From Phorcus lineatus (Eukaryota; Mollusca; Gastropoda; Trochida; Trochidae): 64,000 nucleotides of DNA. Both the position numbers and the translations under genes were made by a program. Shown here in pieces: positions 47,341 through 59,845 of this stretch. The first letter of the stretch is position 1, and the number at the start of each line of letters is the position of its first letter. Below the pieces are notes generated by a model. It saw only the letters and a list, made by a program, of their open reading frames with translations, was not told the origin of the DNA and ran no database searches. The stretch covers positions 33,797,764-33,861,763 of the forward strand of contig OV121092.1 of the NCBI GenBank assembly GCA_921293015.1, given 5' to 3'.

Positions 47341-50300
47341 CTATAAAAAAGATAAAGCAAAATGTAACAGGATACATTCTACAAAAAAACCCAAAGGACT
47401 GCTGGATTGGTGATTTGGGGTTTATTCTCTTTATGAGAATACGTAAAACAACTAGAATTTTTAAATTCCTTATATGAGGAAGCTATCCCTTTTATGCGAC
47501 GATATATAAAATCATATTAGTGATAAATGATCATCGAGCAATGATATATCTATGTTGATTTTCTCTATAATTTCATAAAGCACCGTTAAGGAATGGCCGT
47601 AACAAAACATGGATAAAACAAAGAACAATAAATGTTGGTTAACAGTTATATCATTTCAATTGCAATTTAGTTCAAACAAGAAACTCTGAAATACTGAATT
47701 ACTGAACTAGAACACAGTTATATACAATCTATAGAGTTCAATGACACATTGAGTCCTATTACCCAACAAATATGATTTATTGAAATGTAAATGTCAACGA
47801 TTTCATAACTATACAGGCACCCAAAATGATAGTTATTGTAGCTATTGAGCAATATAACTGATGATTAGCTTGTTAAACATTAAGTAATAGTCATGTATAG
47901 CTTCTTCTACAATCTATCAACTAAAATACTTCGTATTCCCAAATCTTGGTCCACATATCATTCTAAATCATGTTGATATGCTTGCCATGACAAATACTTT
48001 CTTCCTCAAATTTAAGCCCCTCTCAAATTGTTTTTGATTTATTCACAACTCGTAATCAAATTCAAAGAAGTTTCATGTTGGTCAATTTATAGTTCTTGTT
48101 TGAAGAGAAGTAATACCTTAGATAGATAATGTAACATGACAGTTTTACTATAGAAGGAAACAAAGTTTGAAGAATGCGACAGAGAAGTACTTATTTACTA
48201 TACCCTGCAGTATTGCGGTAATAATTAAATTGAAATGAAACTTTCTCCATTGTAACACTATCTTCAGAAGAGGTAGGCAAACAAAGAAGTCGACACTACA
48301 AATAAACACTTCAGATAAAATTCCAGATGCATAAAAAGTATAACAAGAAAAATATTCAAGGACCAGGCGATGAAGAAAATTGTCTCTAACTGCATATCTT
48401 CAAACAGGCATTGTAAATGAATCTTTAAAACATACGTTGTTTTAGGTAAACATGTGGTTGAGTCGCTTCTATAACGTATCTGTTTGTGTAATAAGAAACC
48501 CGAGCTATATCTCCAAGTGATTTACCTTCAATAGACACATATTTATCATGACACAACAAGGGCATCTGTTACAGGTCTCTTCATTTGACTTTGAAAAATA
48601 ACAATATCTTCTGATTATTCATTAAATCGTCGGTTTAAAGGAAACCTTAGTGCAATTAGCCATCCGTCAAATTTCAGTCATCCAAGAAAATGTTTTTCAC
48701 CTCTTGTTTATTAGTTTATGCCAATGTTCGAAGGTAATTTAAAACTTGGTATCATTATTGTCGTTAAAGAAGTGAAATATGGTCACTTTGAAGATATTGA
48801 ATCATTTGTACCATGTTAAGCACTCCAAACTGAAACAAGAAGAGTGGGGGGCGGGGCCGAAATTAGGGATTTGCTAGCTCAGTTCACGTCACGTTCTCAA
48901 TCTGCAGAAAAGGGTCAGATGCCTCATGAAACATATAATATTCTATTTTTTCATACAAACATTGAAATAAGCACGAAAAAAAATTTTCCCCTAAACTTAG
49001 TGCCTCCGCTTGCTACGGGCCTGTGTTGTGTCTCTAAGACAAACAATGGCTCTATGTAAGTTGTAAGTATGGACCGAATGTTACATCATAGTTATCTCCA
49101 TCTTTGTGACACTAAGAAATAATTAAACTCATAAGATTATAATTGGTTCAGTGGACATGTTACACGTTTAACCTTGTTCTTAAAGGGCTCTGTGTTGTTT
49201 ACAACATTCTATTAGGCATTTATACAACAAAAATTCAAATACATTGCATCTATGTATTTTTTAGATGTACCTTGGTATGGAATAAGCCGTCTATGTTTCT
49301 TTGGACATAGGAAAATGTGAATTAGGTATGTGAATTACTTGAAGACAATGCACGTTTTCCCTTTTCATACACAAGCCCGCGTAATTTCAGCAACATAACC
49401 ACATGTTTACATATAACAACATGTGTTTTGAGCTACTTTGCTGGCAAGAAAAGATCTTCGCAAGACTTCAAGCGACTTTTCTACATGGGAGCTTTCATTT
49501 GATGTTTTTTTCTTGTTTACCACTTCGTGTGCATAGTACTTTCTTTATTGCTTTTTTTTCTTTTTTCTACTGCTAGGGACTTTGCTTGGATGTGTTATGA
49601 TAATAACCGTGTCATTTAGTGCAATACAAAAACGACGCTCATGTTCTCTTTGTCACAAGTTGTGATGTTCTTTTCAAAAGGTTCCTTACCACAGGGGTCT
49701 CAGATGATTACTTCAGCCAGTGGGTGCATTTAACATCAGTGCATACCATAATTACGTGTATAATTAAACGTTTTACTTTCATCATTGATTGTGATGCCCT
49801 TGTTATAAGTTGAACGTCTATTTCAATTATAGTAAATCCTGATCATAACAACAAAAAAGAGAAAAATAATGTATTTTACATTTCGAAGAGAATTAGCATC
49901 AAATTACCAGTGAATATATGCAAATGAATTCAAAAATCTTAGGATTAAACCTTGGCTGTTGTCAATTTGTAAATAGATACAAATTATTTACTTATGAAAT
50001 ATATTTTGAAATTCGACAGCTGTTTTTGCCTACTTTGACTTTCTTATTTTTCTAAATACTGATGAAATATAAATTAAACTAGATTTTATTATAAAGGAAT
50101 TATTTCTATCAATTTACCTTCCATTGTATTAGGAAATCAAAGGAAGAATATCAAGAAAGGTTTGACATAATTACGTCTTATGCCTCTCTTTTGCACCGTT
50201 CAAAACCTTGAAAACATGCGAAAGGTGGCTATGATCCCCCCATGATTTTTTTAAATTCAATTTTTCCTTCCTAGTATCAGCAATGGTTGTTTTTATTGAT

Positions 50301-50389
50301 AAGCAAAAGCAACAAAGAGGCAACGACTGGCGGATGAAACAGAAACCTACAGATTCCAGTTCGATCACATAACCTCCTAAACATTTAAA
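47341..50389. other. Unassigned stretch, partly a decayed D-like block
   Basis: A part near 48300 (TAAACACTTCAGATAAAATTC) resembles D copies near 38690 and 44340. The rest is AT-rich and unassigned. Confidence 0.3.
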
Positions 50390-50700
50390 CTGAAAACATA
50401 AAGTGATGCCAGTCGGGGTTAACCATTAATGTTAGAATTTGTTATATTTGATACACAGTCACAAGTGATACTGCAACTGGTTGCCGTAGAGAGGTCTCCA
50501 GTAGGGGAATAGAAAGAAGGCTCCAGATTCCAGCTCGACCACATAACCCCCCTCTCACAATAATCAACTGTCAGTCCTGTAACAGAAACAACCTATAACG
50601 CCAGACGCGCTTCAGATCACAGACACCGTAAATAATATTCCCTCATAAACTATACCAGGTTAATGCCGTTCTGTCAGTACAAGGTAGGAGGTATAAGATG
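50390..50700 (-). repeat. Conserved block C, copy 4 (inverted)
   Basis: The reverse complement matches copy 3 closely over about 300 bases and shares TAGTTTATGAGGGAATATT with copy 1. It is the only inverted copy. Confidence 0.8.
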
Positions 50701-51620
50701 AGTTATTGCTACTGTAGGAATTAACCTTGAGTTATCTGCTTTATCAAAAGACGTTTCTTTTGTTTTTTGAAACCTTAATTTTGACTGCAAATGGAAAGAG
50801 CTATAGAGCTCATAAAAACATACAAAAAATAAGACTCTTCCCTTTTCCTCAATTAACGGAGTCTTTTTACCACTACATTTGGAGATTAGGAGAAGTTTCA
50901 TTATCAATGAAAACGAGGAGGTCTTTAGTATGAAGGAGAGATAGTGGGCAACGTGGCATTAAAACGGATTATCTCGCGATGAGTTATAGATGTGTTTTTT
51001 TTATGTTGAATGCATTTAGGTGAGATGTGTATATTTAATGCTTTTTAAAGATATAGGTCCAAATCAACTGAAAGTTATCGAGTTGACTATAGGACATGTA
51101 AGAGATGTTAGAGATGATATGCATTCTTATATTTCCTTGTCTATAAAAACAGCTGATATTTCTTTTGATTTCCATTTTATAGAAAATTCGTCATTGAATA
51201 ATTCTTTATCTCGAAGTGTTTAAACTCACATAGAGCATAGTACAACGGATTCCGCTATAGTTTTGATAGTATGAAATTTATTGTTTAGAATTCACATACG
51301 ACGCCCTTCGATGATAGAATTTTTTTATTCACACTTGCCCTATTTTCTGATTTCATTTCTTCAACAGTTTTTAGTAAAATACTTTAAAGGATGAGCAATT
51401 AATTGGTTCATGATTCTCTAACCTAGGACTAAATATGATCCTCTTTATCAAAGGTTTTCTTGTTTCTTCCAATGTCTTTGCAAGTGGATAGCCGCAGACG
51501 TTCTCAGACACAATCTTACATTGACCAATAAAGAGGTCAATTGAATCCTCTTTGTAGCGAAACACCCATTTCGTTATCGGAGATTGCGTATTTTTTCACA
51601 ACACAGGGGCTAAGATCTAA
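50701..51620. other. Unassigned AT-rich stretch
   Basis: Nothing recognised. Confidence 0.3.
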
Positions 51621-51629
51621 TCTATGATT

Positions 51630-51945
51630 TTTCTGAAGTTTTGACTTAAGTTCTTATTGTTTGACTTAGTTAAGTCTAAAACTTAGGTATGAATTCACCA
51701 AGGGACTGAGCTAAAAACTTAGTTAATTCAGTAGAAAAAACTTAAGTCAACTGTTGCGTGTGCACCGTTTCTAAGGGTGAAATACTAGCAACAATAATTT
51801 CATTTGGAACTCTTTAACATAAGAGACTACAAACTGAAATTTAGAAGTAGGAATTCCCTCTCATTATTCAAATAAGCCAAAACGTTAGGTTTTTTATTTG
51901 AATATAAGTCATTTTTAAGACTTAAGTCCTTTTAAGAATACCGTC
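51630..51945. repeat. ACTTAAGT-rich stretch, possible decayed palindromic element
   Basis: GACTTAAG, ACTTAGTTAAGT and AACTTAAGT occur several times in both orientations between 51640 and 51930. The pattern fits an old foldback or MITE-like element, but ends were not found. Confidence 0.4.
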
Positions 51946-51954
51946 CCTGGTGTT

Positions 51955-52440
51955 CTATGCAGAGCATGAGGAGGTGCATTAGTAGCCACCACAGAGAAGC
52001 GATTTTTACCCTTACACAGAATTTCCTAATGATAAGTTGCAGTCTTGTTGTATTAATAACTCATGTAAAAGAACAATGAAGATCAGAAGGAACATTTGTA
52101 GCATATCAGCTTTCTCTGAATATCTCAGGAAATATCCGCGAGTTACAACTTTGTGGTAAAACAACCATTTTTTGTCAGAGATACATCATTTTTGTGTCAG
52201 TGTTGTTTGATGCATAGGAAGGGGAAATACAATAGCAGCTACCACGGAGAGTGGCTTTTATCCTTACACAGAATGTTCACCTCACGATAATCAAGAGCCA
52301 GTAGAAATACCCCTGAAAAAGATCACAAGGAACATATGTAGCCTATCAGCTTTTTGTCAACGTCAGGTGAGATGAGAAATGGCGGGTTACAGCCTCTGCA
52401 GAATAAGACTTCACTCGACAACTGTGGTGAATATCAAATG
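51955..52440 (+). repeat. Diverged tandem duplication, period about 250 bp
   Basis: Unit 1 and unit 2 share ATGCA-AG-ATGAGGAGG-like start, CCTTACACAGAAT, AGAAGGAACAT-TGTAGC and TATCAGCTTT, in that order (CCTTACACAGAAT at 52010 and 52262). Confidence 0.75.
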
Positions 52441-55400
52441 AACTAAGCCCATGGGATGTGTAGCTTTCTAAGATTTGAGAGGTTAACATGACTTTAATGT
52501 CTTGGATTAAATTATTAAAAAGTGCTATTGTTGATTGGCAGATTTAAGTTATGGGTCCCTTTGGAATATCATTGTCATAATGAAAGAAAGGTGTCCCATA
52601 GAAATTATTGTCAAAAAAGATTTTCACTCAATCACCTCAGATTCATTCCCTCATGAGATATAATTTTCCGGGAATAAATCTAGGTATTTTTCCAACTGTG
52701 AAAGTGACATGGATTACGTTTCACCAATTTAATGTGGCTTGATAAAGACACTAAGAAATCCATAATTGTCTATGTGACCTCTGTAGAAGTTTACATCAAA
52801 ATTACGTTCGAGTGATTAGAGAACAAGTTATATGGAGTGATTGTCCAGATTTTGATCAGTGATCACTAACTTTTATTTAGTATCAGTGATATTCATTGAG
52901 ATGCTGATTTTCAGAAACATGCTCATCAAATTTGACATATTTGACTCCAACACTAAACTCTGTGACCATTTAACCTCCTTTAAACTACAAATCTCTGCCG
53001 ATAAATCTGACAGTTGATAAAGGCATTTAATAAGTGCTCCTTGACAGCAAGGGAAAACCTGTTTGCAGCCAACAAAATTAGCAAGTATTTGTGGAAAGGT
53101 GTCATAAACGTCTGAACTTCTAATACACATTCGGACGCCAAATATTTTATTACACTTTCTTTGAAGACCGGGCGATTTAGGATTTGGCAGATAAAGAACA
53201 TCTTCCCTTTGTTTTCCACTTGAAACTTAATTGCAAACAGAGTTTAGGAAGACTGGCACTGATTGGTGATCAATTGGTTTCTTTCCCCGGTGCTATTTTG
53301 AGACCGTAGTTCTTTAACCCATATACTGCTTCCCTCCATTGTGTGGTCAGTGCATAGTCTCCTCGTATTGATAATTGCATTGACCGTGGTTAAAGTTTGA
53401 TTAAGTTGTTGGATATACTTGGTAATAGTTAGTCACTGAAAGTAGACAAATGTTATTTGATGACTGGAAAATACGAGGATATTATTTCGTTGTTTCACTA
53501 CATGAAACAAAATGACAAAAGTGAACAAGTCTAACATTCGCAACCTGCACTAATATATAAGTAACATGATGCTTAAAAAAATACAAGAACAACAATATGG
53601 TTGAAAAATTGTGTAAATTAATGGTTCTACTACCTAAAAGGCATTTTTCGAAATTCTGTATGTCCTAAGGGAAATAAGAGTGTTTGTGACAGCCATTTAT
53701 GATTGACCTTTCCCGATAAAATCATCTTGACCTTAAACATAGCATGTTTTTAATAAAATTATGTTGTTATCCTTTCTAGCGATTAAGTAATTTAATGGAC
53801 TTTTTCTTTATTTATCCTGATATTATCTTTCAAAATTAGATATTTCTCAAAACCAAATTGTGGTATAGGCTTACACAATCGCGAAAAGGTTTTTCGATGA
53901 AGAGAACGTCGATACTCTGGTATGTCTTGATGTTAAAAATCAAGTATTGATTAAATTGCTAGAATTGTGTAGTGTCAAAACAAAGAAAGTTTTGAGTGAA
54001 TTTGTGAGTTTTGTAGTTTTCATTGCGTCTTGATTCTACATCAGAGCTTTTATCTGAATAATTGTTCCAATGTCAAGATTGTTCATATTTCACTCGAATT
54101 AAATCACATTTTGGATTCTGTTTATACATTTCCTGATCAGAGATCACTTATATGCATGAAAAATTGTGCAATATTTTGAAATATAAAAACTAGGCATGAA
54201 ATGTCAAATACTAATCTACATGTTATACAATTTTCTAAGTAATTTCACACCCGTTTGCCCTTTGGTTATTGACGCTAATCAGACTGTCAGACTCTTAAAT
54301 GCCATAATAAGATTATAAATTACATCATTTCTTGTACATGTTTCATAAAAAGTACACACGTATCAACCTTTAAAGAAAGAATGTTGATTAATTTAACGCA
54401 AGGCCTATAAGGCGGATGTTTTAAGTAATTTCAGAAATGTGATTACCATATCCTCTTTCAAGAATTATGAAATAAAAAATATCTTATTTTTATCAAAATG
54501 CTAATGAAGTTGTGTTATTCAAAAGTAGTGCAGTAGCACGTTGACCATTAACTCTCAAAATTGCAATATTGGTTAAATAAACTTAAGTATCATGGCTTTT
54601 TGTCAGACTGATAATGAGGTAGTGTTTGACCAAGAGACAGTCATATTGATCTTAAAATATGTTTTCAAATGTAGGTAGGTTTTCATTTCATTAACTGCTT
54701 TTGCTGAAAGTATTCAGCAGGATTGATTTTCATCATATATAATCTAAATTTAAAAAGCCTGCCGTAAAACTTTATCTTCAAGTTGACAATTTGTTACGTA
54801 TAACGAAAAATATTACTATGTAAAACATTCCTAAAATTTTAATCAGTTTGAATTAAAATAATGGAACATGAAGTTTCATTCAATATTTGGTACAAATACA
54901 TGTTTATTCCGATGGTCCACAGGCTTATGGTACTCGCTACTAGTCCAGTCGCCCACTGAACATACAGACATATTTACAGCTTTAGAGAACCAAAACTAAT
55001 TTTGCATTTGATCTATATTTATCATTAGTTGAAAAAAACATATCTTTAAAATGTACATGTTCCGAATAAATTGAATTAGCAAATATTCCTGCGATAGACT
55101 TTTTTGTGAACGTCACTATGATTATTAATCTAAAAGCAAATGTAATGTCATGTTTGAAAGATAAGTTTTCATTAAAATCGACAGTGATATGAAACCGAAA
55201 ATTATGAAAATATTTTGGTAATAATATTGAATCATTTCAAGCAATTAACGATTATTTATTATTCAGGCGGTTACAGAACATCAAGTCAGTTTATTGTTTA
55301 ATAAGAAGCGCCATTAGTTTTGTAACGATGTACATTCCACGCATGATGCATCTCAGCTCTGATAAAAGAGTTATCAGTATATATCATTAGCACTTCCTGC

Positions 55401-56335
55401 GAACTATGGTCTGCATTTTAACAAATCCCTGCTTTTAATTATAGTACACGTAATTGATAACATATACAGATATATCTGCATTAAGTCCTGAAAGTAAAAA
55501 AAACTCTCTAAAGAAAGGGTTAGAGGGGGAGTCGTTGATAACATGGACCATGTCGTAAAGAGCGATGTTATTACGAACACAGACTTTATGAATGTATAAT
55601 TTGTGTTGCCTATATTAGGTATAGAGCATCAACTCAACAAAGTACAAGTCCTTTTCAATTGCCCTCACGTTTTTAGAAATATTCTCAGATACCAGAATGT
55701 TCCCAAAAGAAATAGAATAACAAAAACACAATAATGACAGTAGAAATTGCATATTTTTTCATTCGTTTAATTATTCCTGGTTTATGGTCTTTACATCATA
55801 CTTGAGGATTTCAAGGATTGGAAAATGCTTTTATTCTTGTGCTACTCACAGCTTTGTACATGTACATTACAATTACTTCCCTCATCAACTAAAAATTAAT
55901 TTAGATATTCAGGAGTTAAGGAATAAAATGGCGGAAAGGACCAATTGTATTTAATTTGTATTCATAACCAAAATACCCACGTGTGTAGCTGCTAGGGTTT
56001 GTCTACTTACATGTTTATTTTCAGCCCTTTTCTTTACAATTCAAAACGTCTTTTCAACGAAACTTCAGTTGCTTGTTATTTTCTGAAAGTAATCTCAATA
56101 GCCACTTCCAAGAGAACCCCTTTTGTTCGTTAATCAGATGACTGTTGATAAGAAAATGGTAACGTTCGATATCCATTTCTATTATATCTGAATTAAGAAA
56201 GACCCAATAGTGAAGCTACAACAGTACATCATGGCTGTTAAAAATATCAGATACTCTCTGTTGTAGACAATGCTCTTCAAGATTTATATGTAAGCTATGT
56301 TGTTAAACGAAATATATTAAATATATATTATGTAT
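52441..56335. other. Unassigned AT-rich stretch with a decayed D-like piece
   Basis: Near 54280-54335 the sequence CAGACTGTCAGACTC with ATTACATCATTTC nearby matches the right part of block D (39415 and 45005). Nothing else is recognised. Confidence 0.3.
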
Positions 56336-56588
56336 TATCTCGGTGGAGACAAAAGAAATAATGACATGGGTCGCAATGATGTTGTGTCCTTGGGCAAGGT
56401 ACTTCATCTACATTGCAGTCAGTCCACCCAGCTGTGAAATGGGCACCCGGTAACAGGAATGTACGCACATACGCGTTCGCGCGTAGCACTATGTAGCTGC
56501 TTAGAAAGTATACTTCCTTCAGGTTAAGGTTGTAGGTAGCGCTTTGAGCATGTATTGGTTCGTGGAAAAGGCGCCATATAAATATCAG

Positions 56589-56630
<42 letters not shown>
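56336..56630 (+). mobile_element. SINE-like element with (ATT)n tail
   Basis: CCTTGGGCAAGGTACTTCAT, GTCCACCCAGCTGTGAAATG and GGCGCCATATAAATATCA followed by ATT repeats form a pattern that I know from SINE-like repeats of many marine invertebrates. The left end was not fixed. Confidence 0.6.
56586..56630 (+). repeat. (ATT)n microsatellite
   Basis: About fourteen ATT units, the tail of the element above. Confidence 0.95.
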
Positions 56631-57829
56631 ATCCTCAAACTATGGTCTTAATTGTTTTAATTCTTTATGCCGACATGGTTCATATAAATTGATAGCAAGC
56701 AGTCATTCTGAATCCCCCTTTAAAAGTTATTAAATAGGTTAAAAAATGATAATTATGTCTAATGTCTTATATTTGTATTCAACACTGCAACAATTATATC
56801 GTACAATCAGGGAATCAAATACTAATTGAGTATATAATGAAACATGTGGAACTGATAAAACAGGAAGCCAAGCAGAAAGCAATCGTTATATTGACTTCGT
56901 TAACCCGGAAGTAAATGGATTTGCTTCTCACAGCATTTTTCCCTGTGAACATATGTTCCCCCAAACGATTGAAATGCTTTATTTAGCAAATGGGGGCACC
57001 GACTATTTATTACATACAGACCATATATCATAAAACTATAATGAATGGAATTTTTTTTTACACTGAAATAGTGAGTATATAATCTTAAAGAGTTTTTATA
57101 GCACAAGTATCCTTTTAAAGATGAAATATACTCGTATGGATTTCTACTTCTACATTAATAGACACTAACTATAAAGTAATAAATTTAAGAAGAATCAATC
57201 ATTCATTAAAAAATACTTGCGTAATCCAGCATTTCCATACCTTTTGGAATAAAAACTGCAGGTAATTTTAGTTCGGTTCAGGTAGATCTTTAACACTCAC
57301 GAGATCTCAAGAAAAAACGTCTCGCCTTGCTATATATAGCGGCATCCAGAAAATTTGTTCACCTCCTTGTTTATGTTAGTGCACATGTTATGAGTTTAGG
57401 AATTTAATCAGGGCATTATTGAATAGGTTAATAACAATCGACAACGTTTTAAGGTTATATTGATGATTGTATGTTCCAAACACGTTCCTTGTTCCCAAAA
57501 AGGTGATTAACAACGTCGAACCTTAGTAATAAATTTGTCTTATATTCTCCAAGCGTACCTTTAAATATATTTTTACAGTAAGACGATAAGGACAATTTTA
57601 TTAAGGAAATAAGGAAATCGGAATTTTTAAAATCTGACCCAAACGGTCATGTAGTTCTTGTCAAAATATGAATAATGGCACCATCCACCTTGCTATCCGA
57701 CGTAAATTTGTAGATACTGATCATATTACATAATGTACAAGAACGTTTATTGTAAGTGCAAACGAAATAAGGTAACTGATATTTAAATGAAACCCAAAAT
57801 ACATGATAATCCCACTGATATTTAAAGGT
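56631..57829. other. Unassigned AT-rich stretch
   Basis: Nothing recognised. Confidence 0.3.
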
Positions 57830-58030
57830 AGATGAACAAACTTTCCGGATGCGGCTGTAATGCTAAGGACCACATGTTAGCCGCGGTGATCTGTTATTGG
57901 ATTGACGGGTTCGCCTATACCAGAGTCTAATGTTTTATTGGCAGCAATTTGGAAGAGTGTGTTACGGTTCATGTATAATAAGCTAGATGAATAGCTGGTA
58001 GGAACTGTTGCGTTGTGAGTAAAAGGAATG
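57830..58030 (+). repeat. Repeat block E, copy 1
   Basis: Shares CACATGTTAG / CATATGTTAG, TGGATTGACGGG, TTTATTGGCAGCA and GGAAGAGTGTGTT with 61670-61880. Its kind is unknown. Confidence 0.65.
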
Positions 58031-59325
58031 CTGAATACTCTTTATAGGTTCCAATGAACCTCTTTAGTTACATGTAAGATTAAACTTTATTTAAGTGAAT
58101 TAATTTATTTTAAAGTTATCATTTTTATCACGTCATTTTTAAAAAAAAAGATTTTCATATTATTGTCAAATATCGAATTCATATTTCATAGCTATTGGTT
58201 GAAATATAACTCAATAGGCAGTAGGAAACAGTCTCAGAACAGATGCTAAGAGGTAAACGGGTTTCCTGTTCAAAATCTGTTTGGAACCCAAAGCACGAGT
58301 CCAACTACAACCCTTAAATGAAGGTGTTTTGGAAATTCTCAATACTTCTGTATTGTTCAGCTTCCATTGTGATACGAAGGGTTTGGAACAAAACAAAGTA
58401 GAAGCATTGTTCTAAGCTGAACTAGCACATATATCATAGGTTTGGCGCCCATCCAAGAACATAGTTCCTTCACTTCCTCATACTTGCTCCGCCTGTCTAC
58501 ACCAGAACCAAACATTCCGTCTCCTATAACTCACGCTGTCTGCAAACAGAAACAATCTTACTCTCTGACAGCACTCCCTATATCTGCCACTTGAAGGGTT
58601 TCTTTGGTGTACTGTGGTAGCTTTTTGTCTTCTATCACTTCTGTTTCTTCATTTAGTTAAATAATTTACAGTGTTTTCTTACTTACTTATAATTATATCA
58701 GTATTTGAATTTGATAATTGATGTGGAGGTATGATACAAACAGTCAAATATTAATAACGATATTTTTTATTACATTTGAAGCTTGCCGAAGATTAAAAAT
58801 TTGACAGTATATAAGTAAATGACAAGTTAACCGTACAAACACGTAATCTTTGCTTTTAAAAAATAGACCTGAATGTATGAAAAAGCTGGACATAAACCTT
58901 GTCTATTCCTAGTGATACGCATCCCCGCCAATATGATAGACGATAATGTTCCTACTTTTGCCTATTTAGAGTCGCCTCAACTGTTGGTGTTTCAGCTCAA
59001 CTTCAACAGACGTTATTATAACACTGCTTATTGCTGCGTTTTTCTTCAAAAAATCAACCATGATACAACAGGTTCGGCAAACTGCATTATAATTTTTCAT
59101 AAATAATTTTCAAATAAATTAGAATAAACGTGTTTCAAGTTAATTGATTACAGGGAGATAAGAACGATTTATATTATAAAAATGTTTTTTGTATGTATTT
59201 TGGTTTTAATTTTTATTAGACCTATAATTATTTAAAATAAAATTTAAAATATGTCTTTTACCCCTTTGGTATTGCACTAAATGAAAGTCAATGACAATTA
59301 AAGTGAACAGGTTAATAGTTGCTTT
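58031..59325. other. Unassigned AT-rich stretch
   Basis: Nothing recognised. Confidence 0.3.
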
Positions 59326-59329
59326 ATCA

Positions 59330-59845
59330 CAGTCATAATCACAAGCACAAGCACAAGCACCAGCACAAGCACAAGCACCAGCACAGGCACAAGCAAAATC
59401 AAAAGCAAACTCTTAAATACAGTCAAAGGCACAATCACAAGTACAATCACAAGCAAAATCATCAGCACAAGTACAATCACAAGCAAAATCACAAGCACAG
59501 TCTCAGGCACAATCATAAGCACAAGTACAATCACAAGCACAATTACAAGCACAATCAAAAGCACAAGCAAAATCTCAGGCACAAACACAATCAAAGCTAC
59601 AAGCATAATCACAATCACCAGCACAATCACAAGCAAAATTACAAGCAAAATCTCAAGCACAATCTCAGGCACAATCAAAAGCCCAATCAAAAGCACAAGC
59701 AAAATCCCAGGCACAAGCACAATCAAAGCTACAAGCATAATCCCAATCACCATCACAATCACAAGCAAAATTACAAGCAAAATCTCAAGCACAATCTCAG
59801 GCACAAGCACAAGCATTTTCACAAGCAAAATCATAAGCACAAGTG
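59330..59845 (+). repeat. (CACAAG)n-type hexamer array with 132-bp higher-order unit
   Basis: About 86 hexamers of the form CACAAG, AATCAC, AAAATC and similar. A stretch starting AATCAAAGCTACAAGCATAA at 59589 recurs at 59721, exactly 132 bases (22 hexamers) later. Long frames on both strands here come from the repeat and are not genes. Confidence 0.95.

Noticed and set aside
51630-51945. Tandem ACTTAAGT motifs as a regulatory array
   Set aside because: Mixed orientation and AT-rich context fit a decayed foldback element better.
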